Assembly: GCA_012514225.1 (NCBI GenBank)
Contig: JAAZAQ010000277.1
Span: 1 to 9,776 of the forward strand
Direction: 5' to 3'
DNA length: 9,776 nt
Origin: Clostridiales bacterium
GTDB lineage: Bacteria; Bacillota; Clostridia; Christensenellales; Aristaeellaceae
Shown here: positions 1-6,970 of the stretch, one piece after another
Layout of the letters: each line of letters begins with the position of its first letter
Position numbering within the stretch: position 1 is the first letter of the stretch
Made by a program: the position numbers and the translations under genes
The notes under the pieces: model-generated
The model's database searches: none
What the model was told of the DNA's origin: nothing
The model's input: the letters and a program-made list of their open reading frames with translations, nothing else

Positions 1-1271
1 GCCGCGGTGAAGTCCTCGTCGTGCCGGATGCCCAGGGCGAGGATGGCGTTGTTCCTCTCCTGGTGGGAGGCGTGGGCCCACCAGCCCAGCAGGGTGTTGT
101 TGTCGTGGGTGCCGGTGTACACGACGCTGTTTTTCTCGTGGTACTTGGGCAGGTGCTCGTTGTAGGGGTCGCCGGAGAAGGCGAAGGTCATGACCTTCAT
201 GCCCGGGTAGCCGGTCCAGCGCATCAGCCGGCGCACCTTGAGGTTGACCGCGCCCAGGTCCTCCGCGACGATGCGCATGTCGGGCAGTTCGCGCCGGACC
301 GCCTCGAACAGCGCCTTGCCGGGCCCGGGCTTCCAGACGCCGTGGCGGGCGGTGGCCTCGTGGGCGGGCACGGAATAGTAGTTGGCAAAGCCGATGAAAT
401 GGTCCACGCGGGTGATGTCGAACACCCGGCTCATCGCGCCCAGGCGGGAAAGCCACCAGGCGTAGCCGGTCTTCTTCAAATAAGACCAGTCATACAGCGG
501 GTTGCCCCAGCGCTGCCCGTCGGCGGAGAAATAGTCCGGCGGCACGCCGGCGACGCGGGTCGGCCGGCGCTTCCTGTCCAGCTGGAAGACCTTCGGGTTG
601 GCCCAGGTGTCGGCGGAGTCCTCCGCCACATAGATGGGCATGTCGCCAAAAATGCTGATGCCCCGCTCGTTGGCGTAGCGCTTCAGGGCGAACCACTGAT
701 GGAAGAAAAGGTACTGGGTGAAGACCTCCGCGTCCACCTCCGCCTCCAGCTCCTTCCGGTAGCGGCGCAGGGCGGCGGCGCGGCGCATGCGGATGCCCTC
801 GTCCGGCCAGTCCAGCCAGGAGATGCCGCCGAAATGGCGCTTGACGGCCATGAACAGGGCGTAATCCTCCAGCCACCCGGCGTTCTCCCGGCGGAACGCC
901 GCGACCTTGCCCGCCAGCTTGCGGCCGGACTGTGAAAAGGCCAGGGCCAGCATCTCCCGCTTGTGCGCGATGACCCGGGGGAAGTCCACCTTCTCCGGGT
1001 CGCCGGGGAGGGTGAGGTCCTTCGTCGTTTTCAGGATGCCCTGCCGCTTGAGGGTCCTCAGGTCGATGAGCAGGGGGTTGCCCGCGTAGGTGGAAAAGCA
1101 CTGGTAGGGGGACTCCGCGTAGCCGGTGGGCGAGACGGGCAGCACCTGCCAGATGCCCATGCCGGAGGACGCCAGGAAGTCCGCGAAGGCGTAGGCCTCG
1201 CGGCCCAGGGTGCCGATACCCCCGGGGGAGGGCAGGGAGGTCAGGTGCAGGAGGATGCCGCTTTGTCGCAT
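1..1271 (-). CDS. malQ: 4-alpha-glucanotransferase (amylomaltase, GH77), 3' end cut by window edge
   Basis: Cytoplasmic enzyme that transfers alpha-1,4-glucan segments between maltodextrins and releases glucose, making imported short maltodextrins usable. 423 codons are visible of a family usually near 500 residues, so the C-terminus lies beyond the left edge. The N-terminus reads MRQSGILLHLTSLPSPGGIG, a typical GH77 opening. All three catalytic residues are present: nucleophile D290 in RVDHFIGF, acid/base E337 in IVAEDLG, and D390 in GTHDNNT. Their numbers fall within about five of the Thermus aquaticus enzyme (D293, E340, D395). The substrate-loop region SPTGYAESPYQ is also visible. The start at 1271 is supported by AAGGA at 1278-1282, which overlaps the amylase stop region, and by the family N-terminus. 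Last visible gene of the maltodextrin operon, 11 bases after the amylase. Identification is secure. Confidence 0.96.
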   Translation of the reverse strand, partial: MRQSGILLHLTSLPSPGGIGTLGREAYAFADFLASSGMGIWQVLPVSPTGYAESPYQCFSTYAGNPLLIDLRTLKRQGILKTTKDLTLPGDPEKVDFPRVIAHKREMLALAFSQSGRKLAGKVAAFRRENAGWLEDYALFMAVKRHFGGISWLDWPDEGIRMRRAAALRRYRKELEAEVDAEVFTQYLFFHQWFALKRYANERGISIFGDMPIYVAEDSADTWANPKVFQLDRKRRPTRVAGVPPDYFSADGQRWGNPLYDWSYLKKTGYAWWLSRLGAMSRVFDITRVDHFIGFANYYSVPAHEATARHGVWKPGPGKALFEAVRRELPDMRIVAEDLGAVNLKVRRLMRWTGYPGMKVMTFAFSGDPYNEHLPKYHEKNSVVYTGTHDNNTLLGWWAHASHQERNNAILALGIRHDEDFTA

Positions 1272-1282
1272 GGTGGGTCCTT

Positions 1283-2833
1283 TCACTCTTGGAATACGCA
1301 GCCGGAATAAGGCGGCAGGACGAGGGTATCCCCCTCGGGCGCGGGGGCGCCGAAGCCGGTGTCCCAGCCGCCCAGGAACACGGCGCCCGGGAAGGCGGGC
1401 AGGGTAACCGGCTTCGCGCCCAGGTTGGCGACGACCAGGTTGGCGCCCGCGCCCTCCCCCGCCCTGAAGGCCAGGACGCCGGGTGCGCCCAGGTCCAGCG
1501 CCTGCGCATGGCCGCGGGCCAGGGCGGGCGCCCGGTTCCGGAGCGCCAGCACGCCGCGGTAGAAGCCCAGCAGGGAATCGGGGTCACCCTCCTGGGTGTC
1601 GGCGGCGGCTTTCAGCCGCTGCGCCTGGTCGGCGCCCTCCGGCGGCAGGCAGCTGCCTTCCGGGTCCGCCAGGGACCATAGCATCGGCAGGCGCTTGTTC
1701 TCGTCCCTGCCCGAGCCCGTCATGCCCAGCTCTTCCCCGTAATAAACGAAGGGCACGCCGGGCAACAGCAGGTAGACGGCGGCGGCCAGCTTCATCCGCC
1801 GGGGGTCCATGCGCAGGAAGCCCGCGCTTCGCCCGGTGTCGTGGTTGGACAGGAAGGGCGCGTCCGCGGCGCCGGGACGCGCGGCCGCGACGCGGTTTTG
1901 CCATTCGGCAGCCTTGCGTGCCAGACCCGCCCCGTCCGCTTCCCGCAGGGCTTTCGCGATGGCGCCGTCCGCGCCGGAGAAGGGGAAGTTGAACAGGGCG
2001 TCCAGCCCGGTCCGGTACAGCGCCAGGATGGTGTTGGCGTCCTTCCAGGCCTCGGCGACCAGGAAGGCGTCCGGGCGCTCCTCGCGCACGACGCCGGCGA
2101 ACCAGGCGAGGAACGCCGCGTTTTTCGCGTTGTTCTCCTCGTAAAAATGGATGACCGCGTCCAGGCGGAAGCCGTCCGCGCCCTGGGAAAGCCAGAAGCG
2201 GGCGATATCCGCGATGTCGGCGCGCAAGCCGGGGTCGTCCAGGTTGAAGTCCGGCATGTGCGGCCCGAAATGGCCGTAGTAAAACCAGCCGGGCGCGCCG
2301 GGCGCGGGGTGCCCCTGCCCGTTTTGGGAGAAGAGATAGTAATTCACATAGGGGTTGTGCGCCCGGCACAAGTCGGGCGCCGCGCAGGCCGCCTGCCCGC
2401 AGGGCTCGCGGGTCAGGCTTTGGAGGGCGGAGCGGAACCAGGGATGCTCGCTGGAGGAGTGGTTGAGCACCAGGTCGAACAGCAGCCGGATTCCCGCCCC
2501 ATCGCAGCGGGCGGCCAGCTCACGGTAGTCCGCAAGCGTGCCCAGCCGGGGGTTGATGCCCGTATAGTCCGTCACGTCGTAGCCATGGTAGGAGGGGGAG
2601 GGCGACACGGGCGTCAGCCACAGCCCCCTGGCGCCCAGCGCCTGGATGTAGGGGATTTTCTCCGCGATACCCCGCAGGTCCCCCACGCCGTCGCCGTCGG
2701 CGTCGTAGAAGCTGGGGACGAATACCTGGTACACCGCGCCGGAAAGGGGCGCGGGCGCCTCGGCCCCGGCAGGCGCGAGCCCCGCCGAAAGCAGGGCGCA
2801 CAGCAGGAGCAGCGCGGACAGCCGCCGCCTCAT
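1283..2833 (-). CDS. Exported GH13 alpha-amylase
   Basis: Hydrolyses alpha-1,4 bonds in starch or maltodextrin, probably outside the cytoplasmic membrane. 516 residues. An Arg-rich start and a Leu/Ala core (residues 1-24, MRRRLSALLLLCALLS...) form a signal peptide with likely cleavage near PAGA/EAP. A calcium-loop motif DADGDGVGDLRGI is at 44-56. GH13 conserved regions are all present: DLVLNH (120-125), GFRLDAVIH with nucleophile D225, FLVAEAW with acid/base E261, and FLSNHD with D332. MPDFN at 193-197 is the fifth region, typical of the GH13 group around neopullulanases and oligo-1,6-glucosidases (GH13_36-like), so some activity on other linkages is possible. The mature part has six cysteines (110, 145, 150, 156, 395, 512), three of them in the domain B insert. 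The start overlaps the malG stop as ATGA, implying translational coupling. Exact specificity cannot be read from sequence. Confidence 0.93.
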   Translation of the reverse strand: MRRRLSALLLLCALLSAGLAPAGAEAPAPLSGAVYQVFVPSFYDADGDGVGDLRGIAEKIPYIQALGARGLWLTPVSPSPSYHGYDVTDYTGINPRLGTLADYRELAARCDGAGIRLLFDLVLNHSSSEHPWFRSALQSLTREPCGQAACAAPDLCRAHNPYVNYYLFSQNGQGHPAPGAPGWFYYGHFGPHMPDFNLDDPGLRADIADIARFWLSQGADGFRLDAVIHFYEENNAKNAAFLAWFAGVVREERPDAFLVAEAWKDANTILALYRTGLDALFNFPFSGADGAIAKALREADGAGLARKAAEWQNRVAAARPGAADAPFLSNHDTGRSAGFLRMDPRRMKLAAAVYLLLPGVPFVYYGEELGMTGSGRDENKRLPMLWSLADPEGSCLPPEGADQAQRLKAAADTQEGDPDSLLGFYRGVLALRNRAPALARGHAQALDLGAPGVLAFRAGEGAGANLVVANLGAKPVTLPAFPGAVFLGGWDTGFGAPAPEGDTLVLPPYSGCVFQE

Positions 2834-4074
2834 CCCTTGACCGCCCCGCCGGTGACACCCTCGACGTAGAACTTCTGGATTTTGATGAACAGCAGCGTGA
2901 TGGGCAGGGCCACCAGCACCGCGCCCGCGCAGAAGCGGGTGAAATACTCGTAGATGTGCTCGCGCTCCAGCATCCGGAACAGGCCCAGCGCGACGGTGTA
3001 GTTCTGGTAGTTGTCCTTCATGATGACGGACACGAAGATGAAGTCCACCCACGGCGCGATGAAGGCCGTGATGGCGGTGTAGACCACGATGGGCTTGCTG
3101 GAGGGCAGGATGATTTTCCAGAAAATCAGGTTTTTGCTGGCGCCGTCGATGGTGGCCGCCTCGTCCAGGGAGCGGGGGATGGTGTCGAAAAAGCCCTTGG
3201 CGATGAAGTAGCCCAGCGCCCCGCCGCCGGAATAGACCAGGATGAGGGACACCAGGGACTGGTCCAGCCCGACGGCCTTGAGGATGTGGTAGATGGCGAT
3301 CATGCTCATGAAGCCGGGGAACATGCTGATGATGAGGCCGACGTTCATGTAGGTCTTGCGGGAGGGGAAGCGCAGGCGGCTGAAGGCGTAGGAAATCATC
3401 AGCACCAGCGTGGTGGTGACCAGGCAGGTGATGACCGCGACGATGAGGGTGTTCATATACCAGCGGGGGAAGTTGAACTGCTGCGTCTCGGTGAACAGGC
3501 GGGAGAAGTTCATCAGCGTGTATCCCCGGGGCAGCACGTAGGGGGTGTAGGCGCCCGGCTCCTGCCGGAAGGCGGTCAGCAGCAGCCAGGCCACCGGCAC
3601 CAGCCAGACCGCCGCCATGGAGGACAGCACCACGTAGGCCACCGGCTGCCGCAGCGCCATCAGCGACAGCACGAGGGTCGCCAGCGCCAGCAGGCCGAAG
3701 GCCCACAGCCCGGGCCCCAGGTGCGACACGAAGAAGGGCTCGGCCAGGGTGAGGGAGGCGTCCGCGGTCGCCTTGGCGGTCAGCAGGGCGTACACGGCCG
3801 CCAGCACGCCGGCCGCCGCCGCCGCGGCCAGGCCGCGCATGGCGTTGCGGTTTTTGGAGAACAGCGCGTAAAGCGAGAAGAGGAAGCCCAGCGCCCCGAA
3901 AAAGGCCAGGGGACGCAGCGCCAGCACCTGCGGCGAGGCGGTCAGCAGGCCCAGGCCGCCCAGGGAACCCCCGCCCTGGCGAATCCAGGGCAGCAGCAGC
4001 GCGAGGGGCGCCAGCAGGCCCAGAACGCAGGCCAGCATGGCGTGGGGCTGTCGGAGGGCGCGTTTTTGTTTCAT
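2830..4074 (-). CDS. malG: Maltodextrin ABC transporter permease MalG, with extra N-terminal membrane domain
   Basis: Inner-membrane subunit that pairs with MalF to form the sugar channel. 414 residues, against about 280-300 for the family. The conserved part starts near residue 145 (VAYVVLSSMAAVWLVP) and contains six hydrophobic segments and the ATPase-contact EAA loop at about 304-324 (DEAATIDGASKN...IILP). The C-terminus IKIQKFYVEGVTGGAVKG is a typical MalG tail. Residues 1-143 are additional: hydrophobic stretches at about 13-31, 56-73, 80-99 and 120-141, with a Gly-rich loop between the first two, i.e. four likely extra helices. The start at 4074 is chosen because AAGGAGGAGGAG at 4081-4092 precedes it at good spacing and it overlaps the malF stop as ATGA. 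The open frame continues upstream only inside malF. Maltodextrin specificity rests on the amylase, malQ and malF neighbours. Confidence 0.92.
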   Translation of the reverse strand: MKQKRALRQPHAMLACVLGLLAPLALLLPWIRQGGGSLGGLGLLTASPQVLALRPLAFFGALGFLFSLYALFSKNRNAMRGLAAAAAAGVLAAVYALLTAKATADASLTLAEPFFVSHLGPGLWAFGLLALATLVLSLMALRQPVAYVVLSSMAAVWLVPVAWLLLTAFRQEPGAYTPYVLPRGYTLMNFSRLFTETQQFNFPRWYMNTLIVAVITCLVTTTLVLMISYAFSRLRFPSRKTYMNVGLIISMFPGFMSMIAIYHILKAVGLDQSLVSLILVYSGGGALGYFIAKGFFDTIPRSLDEAATIDGASKNLIFWKIILPSSKPIVVYTAITAFIAPWVDFIFVSVIMKDNYQNYTVALGLFRMLEREHIYEYFTRFCAGAVLVALPITLLFIKIQKFYVEGVTGGAVKG

Positions 4075-5456
4075 TGGAACTCCTCCTCCTTGCGGGCCGA
4101 GCCGGACATGTTGTACACCAGCAGCGACAGCCCGGCGCTCACCACGAAGACGAAGATGCCGATGGTGGAGGCCAGGGAGTAGTTCTGCCGGTCCACGGTC
4201 AGCTTGTACAGCCAGGTGACCAGCAGGTCGGTCTTGCCGGCCTGGTAGTAATCCGTCACCAGGGGGCCGCCGCGGGTGAGGAGGTAGATGACGTTGAAGT
4301 TGTTGATGTTGCCCACGAAGGCGGTAATCAGGTAGGGCGTGGTCACGAACATCATGTAGGGCAGGGTGATGGAGAAGAACATCCGGACCGGCGACGCGCC
4401 GTCGATGGAGGCGCTTTCGTAGAGGTCCTTGGGGATGTTCATCAGGATGCCGGAGGTGATGAGCATCGAATAGGGGATGCCAACCCAGAGGTTGACCACC
4501 AGGATGGTAATGCGCGCCGCCGTCGCGTCCGTCAGGAAGGGGACGCTGGAGGAGACGAAGCCCCACTGCTTCAGCAGCATGTTCAGCGCGCCCTGGTCGT
4601 GCAGCAGCTGGCTCATGAGCATGAGGCTGACGAACTGCGGGATGGCGATGGTGATGACGAAAATCGTCCGCCACATGCTTTTGAGCCGCACTTTTTTCTG
4701 GTTGATCATGATGGCCAGCACCATGCCGAACAGGTAGTTGGTGAAGGTGGCGATGACCGCCCAGATCATCGTCCAGCCCAGCACCCGGCCGAAGGTGCCC
4801 GCCTTGAGCGGGTCCTTCCAGAAGACGTCGGTGAAGTTGGTCAGCCCCACCCAGGTGAACAGGTTGCCCGGCGGCTGGTGGTTGGCGTCGAAGTTGGTGA
4901 AGGCGATGAGAATCATGAAGATGGTCGGCAGGATGGTGAAGGCGAAGGCCATCAGCGTGGGCAGGGAGAGCAGGGAAAGATGGAAGCGCTCGTTGAGCAG
5001 GCGCCGCAAATCCTCCTGGAAGGTGGCGGGCTTCCGCCCCGCCCGGGCGTCCAGCTGGGCCCTGTAGGCCGCCCGGAGGCTCGCGCGCCAGAGGAAGACG
5101 AAGCCCAGCAGCAGCATCAGGCTGAACACGCTGAACAGCAGGATGAGCATGGAATTGTCCCCGGGGGTGCGCACAAAAATCTGCCGCGCCTCGCTCCATT
5201 CCCGGCGCATGCCCTCGGTGCCCAGGGTGGTGAACTTGCTCAGGTACTGCCAGGCGAAGCCGAAGAAGTACCAGATGAACAGCACCTGGCTGAGCAGGAA
5301 AAGGCCGCCCTTGACGAACTGGCGGCGGACCAGGCTGCCCAGCCCCATGACGAGGAAGGTCAGCCGGGTGGCGGCGTCCCCGCCGCGGAAGATGGCCGCC
5401 AGTTCCGAAAAGAAGCCCTTGCCGGAACGGGCGGAGACCGTGTTTGCCCCTGACAT
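4071..5456 (-). CDS. malF: Maltodextrin ABC transporter permease MalF
   Basis: Inner-membrane subunit of a carbohydrate uptake ABC transporter (CUT1 family), partner of the following MalG. 461 residues, close to Gram-positive MalF/MdxF proteins. The N-terminal part has a G.G....R.Q..KG motif (37-50) and two hydrophobic segments (about 51-72 and 103-124) seen in Gram-positive MalF, then the transport domain from about 160 with six segments. The EAA loop is at 347-366 (ESASIDGASPVRMFFSITLP). TRGGP (394-398) and the AGKTDLLVTWLYKLT stretch (406-420) are MalF-type signatures. The start at 5456 is preceded by GGGGTGA on the minus strand (5461-5467), a modest ribosome binding site. The stop overlaps the malG start by 4 bases. 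It is separated from malE by 66 bases containing a strong hairpin. Confidence 0.95.
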   Translation of the reverse strand: MSGANTVSARSGKGFFSELAAIFRGGDAATRLTFLVMGLGSLVRRQFVKGGLFLLSQVLFIWYFFGFAWQYLSKFTTLGTEGMRREWSEARQIFVRTPGDNSMLILLFSVFSLMLLLGFVFLWRASLRAAYRAQLDARAGRKPATFQEDLRRLLNERFHLSLLSLPTLMAFAFTILPTIFMILIAFTNFDANHQPPGNLFTWVGLTNFTDVFWKDPLKAGTFGRVLGWTMIWAVIATFTNYLFGMVLAIMINQKKVRLKSMWRTIFVITIAIPQFVSLMLMSQLLHDQGALNMLLKQWGFVSSSVPFLTDATAARITILVVNLWVGIPYSMLITSGILMNIPKDLYESASIDGASPVRMFFSITLPYMMFVTTPYLITAFVGNINNFNVIYLLTRGGPLVTDYYQAGKTDLLVTWLYKLTVDRQNYSLASTIGIFVFVVSAGLSLLVYNMSGSARKEEEFQ

Positions 5457-5483
5457 GCGCTCACCCCGCTTACATGATAAAAG

Positions 5484-5510
5484 GCGGGGAACAGCCAGGC
5501 TGTTCCCCGC
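5484..5510 (-). terminator. Intercistronic hairpin between malE and malF (partial terminator or mRNA stabiliser)
   Basis: A perfect inverted repeat: arms GCGGGGAACAGCC (5484-5496) and GGCTGTTCCCCGC (5498-5510) around A5497, giving a stem of 12-13 bp. On the minus strand it lies 12 bases after the malE stop and is followed by C then TTTT then ATC. The short T-run makes it a weak intrinsic terminator at best. In maltose operons such a hairpin after malE is known to protect the upstream mRNA and lower permease expression. That role is inferred here. Confidence 0.8.
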
Positions 5511-5522
5511 GGGTCAGTTTGC

Positions 5523-6704
5523 TTACTTCGCGGTAATCGCGGCGACCATTTCGTCCAGCAGGGTCTTCACGTCCTTGGTGTAGTCCTTGGCTTCCATGGT
5601 GGCGCCGAAGGCTTCCGCGGGCGTCCAGTACCCGCCCAGCACGTCCTTCTGGGAGACGGCGAACTGGGACTGGGCGGCCAGGGCGGCCAGGGCGATGTTG
5701 GCCTGGACGGCTTCGCTGGCGGCGGCGTTCACGTTGGAGGGACCCATCGCGCGCAGCTCGAAGCGCTTCACCTGGTTCTCCTCGTTGGTCAGCCACTCGG
5801 CCACGGCCATCGCGTCCTCGGGGAAGGCGGTCATGGTGTTCACGCCCACCAGCTTGAAGCCCGCGAAGGAGCCCATCTGGGCCTGCTCGTCGCCCAGGGT
5901 GAAGGTGGGCAGCTTGGTGGCGGCGTAGTTCTCGCCCAGCTTTTCCTTGATGGCGTCGGCGTTCCAGGTGCCGGACACGCCGGCCGCGATGGTGTCGCCC
6001 ATGCCGCCGGTCAGGATGGCGTCGTCGCCCGTGAGGAAGGCTTCATGGGCGGCCAGGGCCTTGATGGCCTCGCCCGCCAGCACACCGCGCTCGTTGTTGA
6101 AGTCGGCGGTCTGCGCGCCGTTCTCGTCCAGGCCCAGCTTGCCGCCGGCGCCCAGGAAGAAGGAAGCGATGTACCAGCCGTTGGACAGGTCCATGAAGAA
6201 CTTCTTGCCGGCGGCCTGCGCGGCGGCCAGGATGCCGTCCAGGGTCTGGACCTGCTCCTCGGAGATGACGGACTTGTCATAGTAGAGGAAATAGCCGTTG
6301 TCGGCGGTCATGGGGTAGGCGTACAGCTGCCCGTGGGCGCTGGCGGCCTCGATGGCGCCGGCGCTGTTGGCGGCGACGATGGCGTCCTTGTTGCGGGTCA
6401 CTTCATACAGGGCGTCCGCAGCCAGCAGATCGTAGAGCTGGTCGTTGGGGAAGGCAAAGACGTCCGCGGCCGCAGCCGGGTCTTCCAGGTAGCGGGTCTT
6501 CGCGTCCGGCTCGCCCACGACGCCGAAGGTAATGTCGTAGGTCTTGTCCGGGTTGGCGGCCTTGAAGGCCTCGACCATCTCCTGGAGCATGGCCTGGTCT
6601 TCCTGGGAGCCCCACACCTTCAGCGTGACGGTCTCGGCGACGGCCACGGCGGTGAGGGACAGCGCCAGCGCGAGCGCCAGCAGGGTGACGAAGAATTTTT
6701 TCAT
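5523..6704 (-). CDS. malE: Maltodextrin/maltose-type solute-binding protein
   Basis: Extracytoplasmic receptor that captures maltodextrins and delivers them to MalFG. 393 residues, normal for the family. Signal peptide residues 1-23 (MKKFFVTLLALALALSLTAV then AVA) with a clear AVA/ET type I site. The mature protein opens ETVTLKVWGSQEDQAMLQEM, the usual first strand and helix of family 1 sugar-binding proteins, and carries binding-protein features such as the DVFAFPNDQLYDL and AYPMTADNGYFLYYDK stretches. No cysteine occurs anywhere, so it cannot be a lipoprotein, which is unusual if the host is Gram-positive. AAGGAGG at 6709-6715 is a perfect ribosome binding site. First gene of the operon, under a strong promoter candidate at 6830-6858. 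Sugar specificity is inferred from the amylase and malQ in the same operon. Confidence 0.93.
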   Translation of the reverse strand: MKKFFVTLLALALALSLTAVAVAETVTLKVWGSQEDQAMLQEMVEAFKAANPDKTYDITFGVVGEPDAKTRYLEDPAAAADVFAFPNDQLYDLLAADALYEVTRNKDAIVAANSAGAIEAASAHGQLYAYPMTADNGYFLYYDKSVISEEQVQTLDGILAAAQAAGKKFFMDLSNGWYIASFFLGAGGKLGLDENGAQTADFNNERGVLAGEAIKALAAHEAFLTGDDAILTGGMGDTIAAGVSGTWNADAIKEKLGENYAATKLPTFTLGDEQAQMGSFAGFKLVGVNTMTAFPEDAMAVAEWLTNEENQVKRFELRAMGPSNVNAAASEAVQANIALAALAAQSQFAVSQKDVLGGYWTPAEAFGATMEAKDYTKDVKTLLDEMVAAITAK

Positions 6705-6722
6705 GGTTCCTCCTTTTATTTA

Positions 6723-6786
6723 CACGGCAGCCTGGGCTGCGTGGTGTCCGTTCCTTGGCGCAAAGTGGCTTTCGCCCCGCCGCGCC
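6723..6786 (-). promoter_or_regulatory. Structured 5' leader of malE mRNA (two hairpins)
   Basis: Between the predicted start and the ribosome binding site the leader can form two stems. The distal one pairs 6757-6761 with 6782-6786 (GGCGC/GCGCC) and encloses a GGC-GAAA-GCC mini-hairpin (6767-6776). The proximal one pairs 6727-6731 with 6736-6740 (GCAGC/GCTGC), extended by CAC/GTG (6723-6725 with 6741-6743) around a bulged G6726. The proximal stem ends 7 bases before AAGGAGG. It matches no riboswitch class I recognise. Confidence 0.4.
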
Positions 6787-6789
6787 TTT

Positions 6790-6812
6790 CCGGTATCGTT
6801 CCCGGAATCGTT
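6790..6812 (-). repeat. Tandem direct repeat in the malE leader
   Basis: Two copies of an 11-mer, CCGGTATCGTT (6790-6800) and CCGGAATCGTT (6802-6812) on the plus strand, ten of eleven identical and 12 bases apart, i.e. roughly one helical turn. One copy overlaps the cre-like site. The spacing would suit two protein subunits binding the same DNA face. Function is unproven. Confidence 0.5.
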
Positions 6813-6816
6813 TTCA
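6803..6816 (-). promoter_or_regulatory. Candidate cre / LacI-family operator for malE
   Basis: On the minus strand TGAAAACGATTCCG matches the Bacillus cre consensus TGWAANCGNTNWCA at 12 of 14 positions, including the central CG. It lies about 7-20 bases downstream of the predicted malE transcription start, a position where CcpA or a MalR-type LacI-family repressor would block transcription. It could be chance, since the consensus is degenerate. No repressor gene is visible nearby. Confidence 0.45.
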
Positions 6817-6829
6817 TAACCTCGGCATT

Positions 6830-6858
6830 AATATAATCGCGCCTTGTCCGCATGTCAA
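6830..6858 (-). promoter_or_regulatory. Sigma70/sigmaA-type promoter of the malE operon
   Basis: On the minus strand TTGACA (6853-6858, perfect -35), exactly 17 bases, then TATATT (6830-6835, five of six to TATAAT). Transcription would start near 6822-6824, giving a leader of about 120 nt before malE. This is the best promoter match in the window and is placed correctly for the operon. Confidence 0.8.
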
Positions 6859-6970
6859 TCCCGCAAATTTGGTTTCCGTTTTTTCCATCCCCCGCGGCTG
6901 CGGCGCCGGCCGCGGACGGGCGGGAAACCCCGCGGGCTTCACCCATCAATGTACCCCCCGCAGGAGGGCT

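Noticed and set aside
21..935. 304-codon plus-strand open frame over malQ
   Set aside because: Antisense to malQ, which has all its catalytic motifs; the product is Gly/Val/Ala-rich with no motif.
2780..2833. Lipoprotein signal on the amylase (C12 after LLLL)
   Set aside because: Leu at the position before Cys does not fit a lipobox, and the hydrophobic core continues past it to a type I-like site near residue 24.
2956..4182. 408-codon plus-strand open frame over malG
   Set aside because: Product is an extreme Gln/His/Gly/Asp-rich chain typical of antisense frames to membrane proteins.
4074..5453. 459-codon open frame on the plus strand lying over malF
   Set aside because: It mirrors the malF codon phase in GC-rich DNA, its product is an implausible His/Gln/Glu/Gly-rich chain, and it matches no family. 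malF on the other strand is clear.
5670..5695. Tandem GGCGGCCAG repeat inside malE
   Set aside because: It encodes the ordinary ALAALAA helix segment; codon-level repetition in an Ala-rich stretch needs no other explanation.
6716..6949. 77-codon minus-strand open frame in the divergent region
   Set aside because: It spans the malE promoter, has no ribosome site and no recognisable content.
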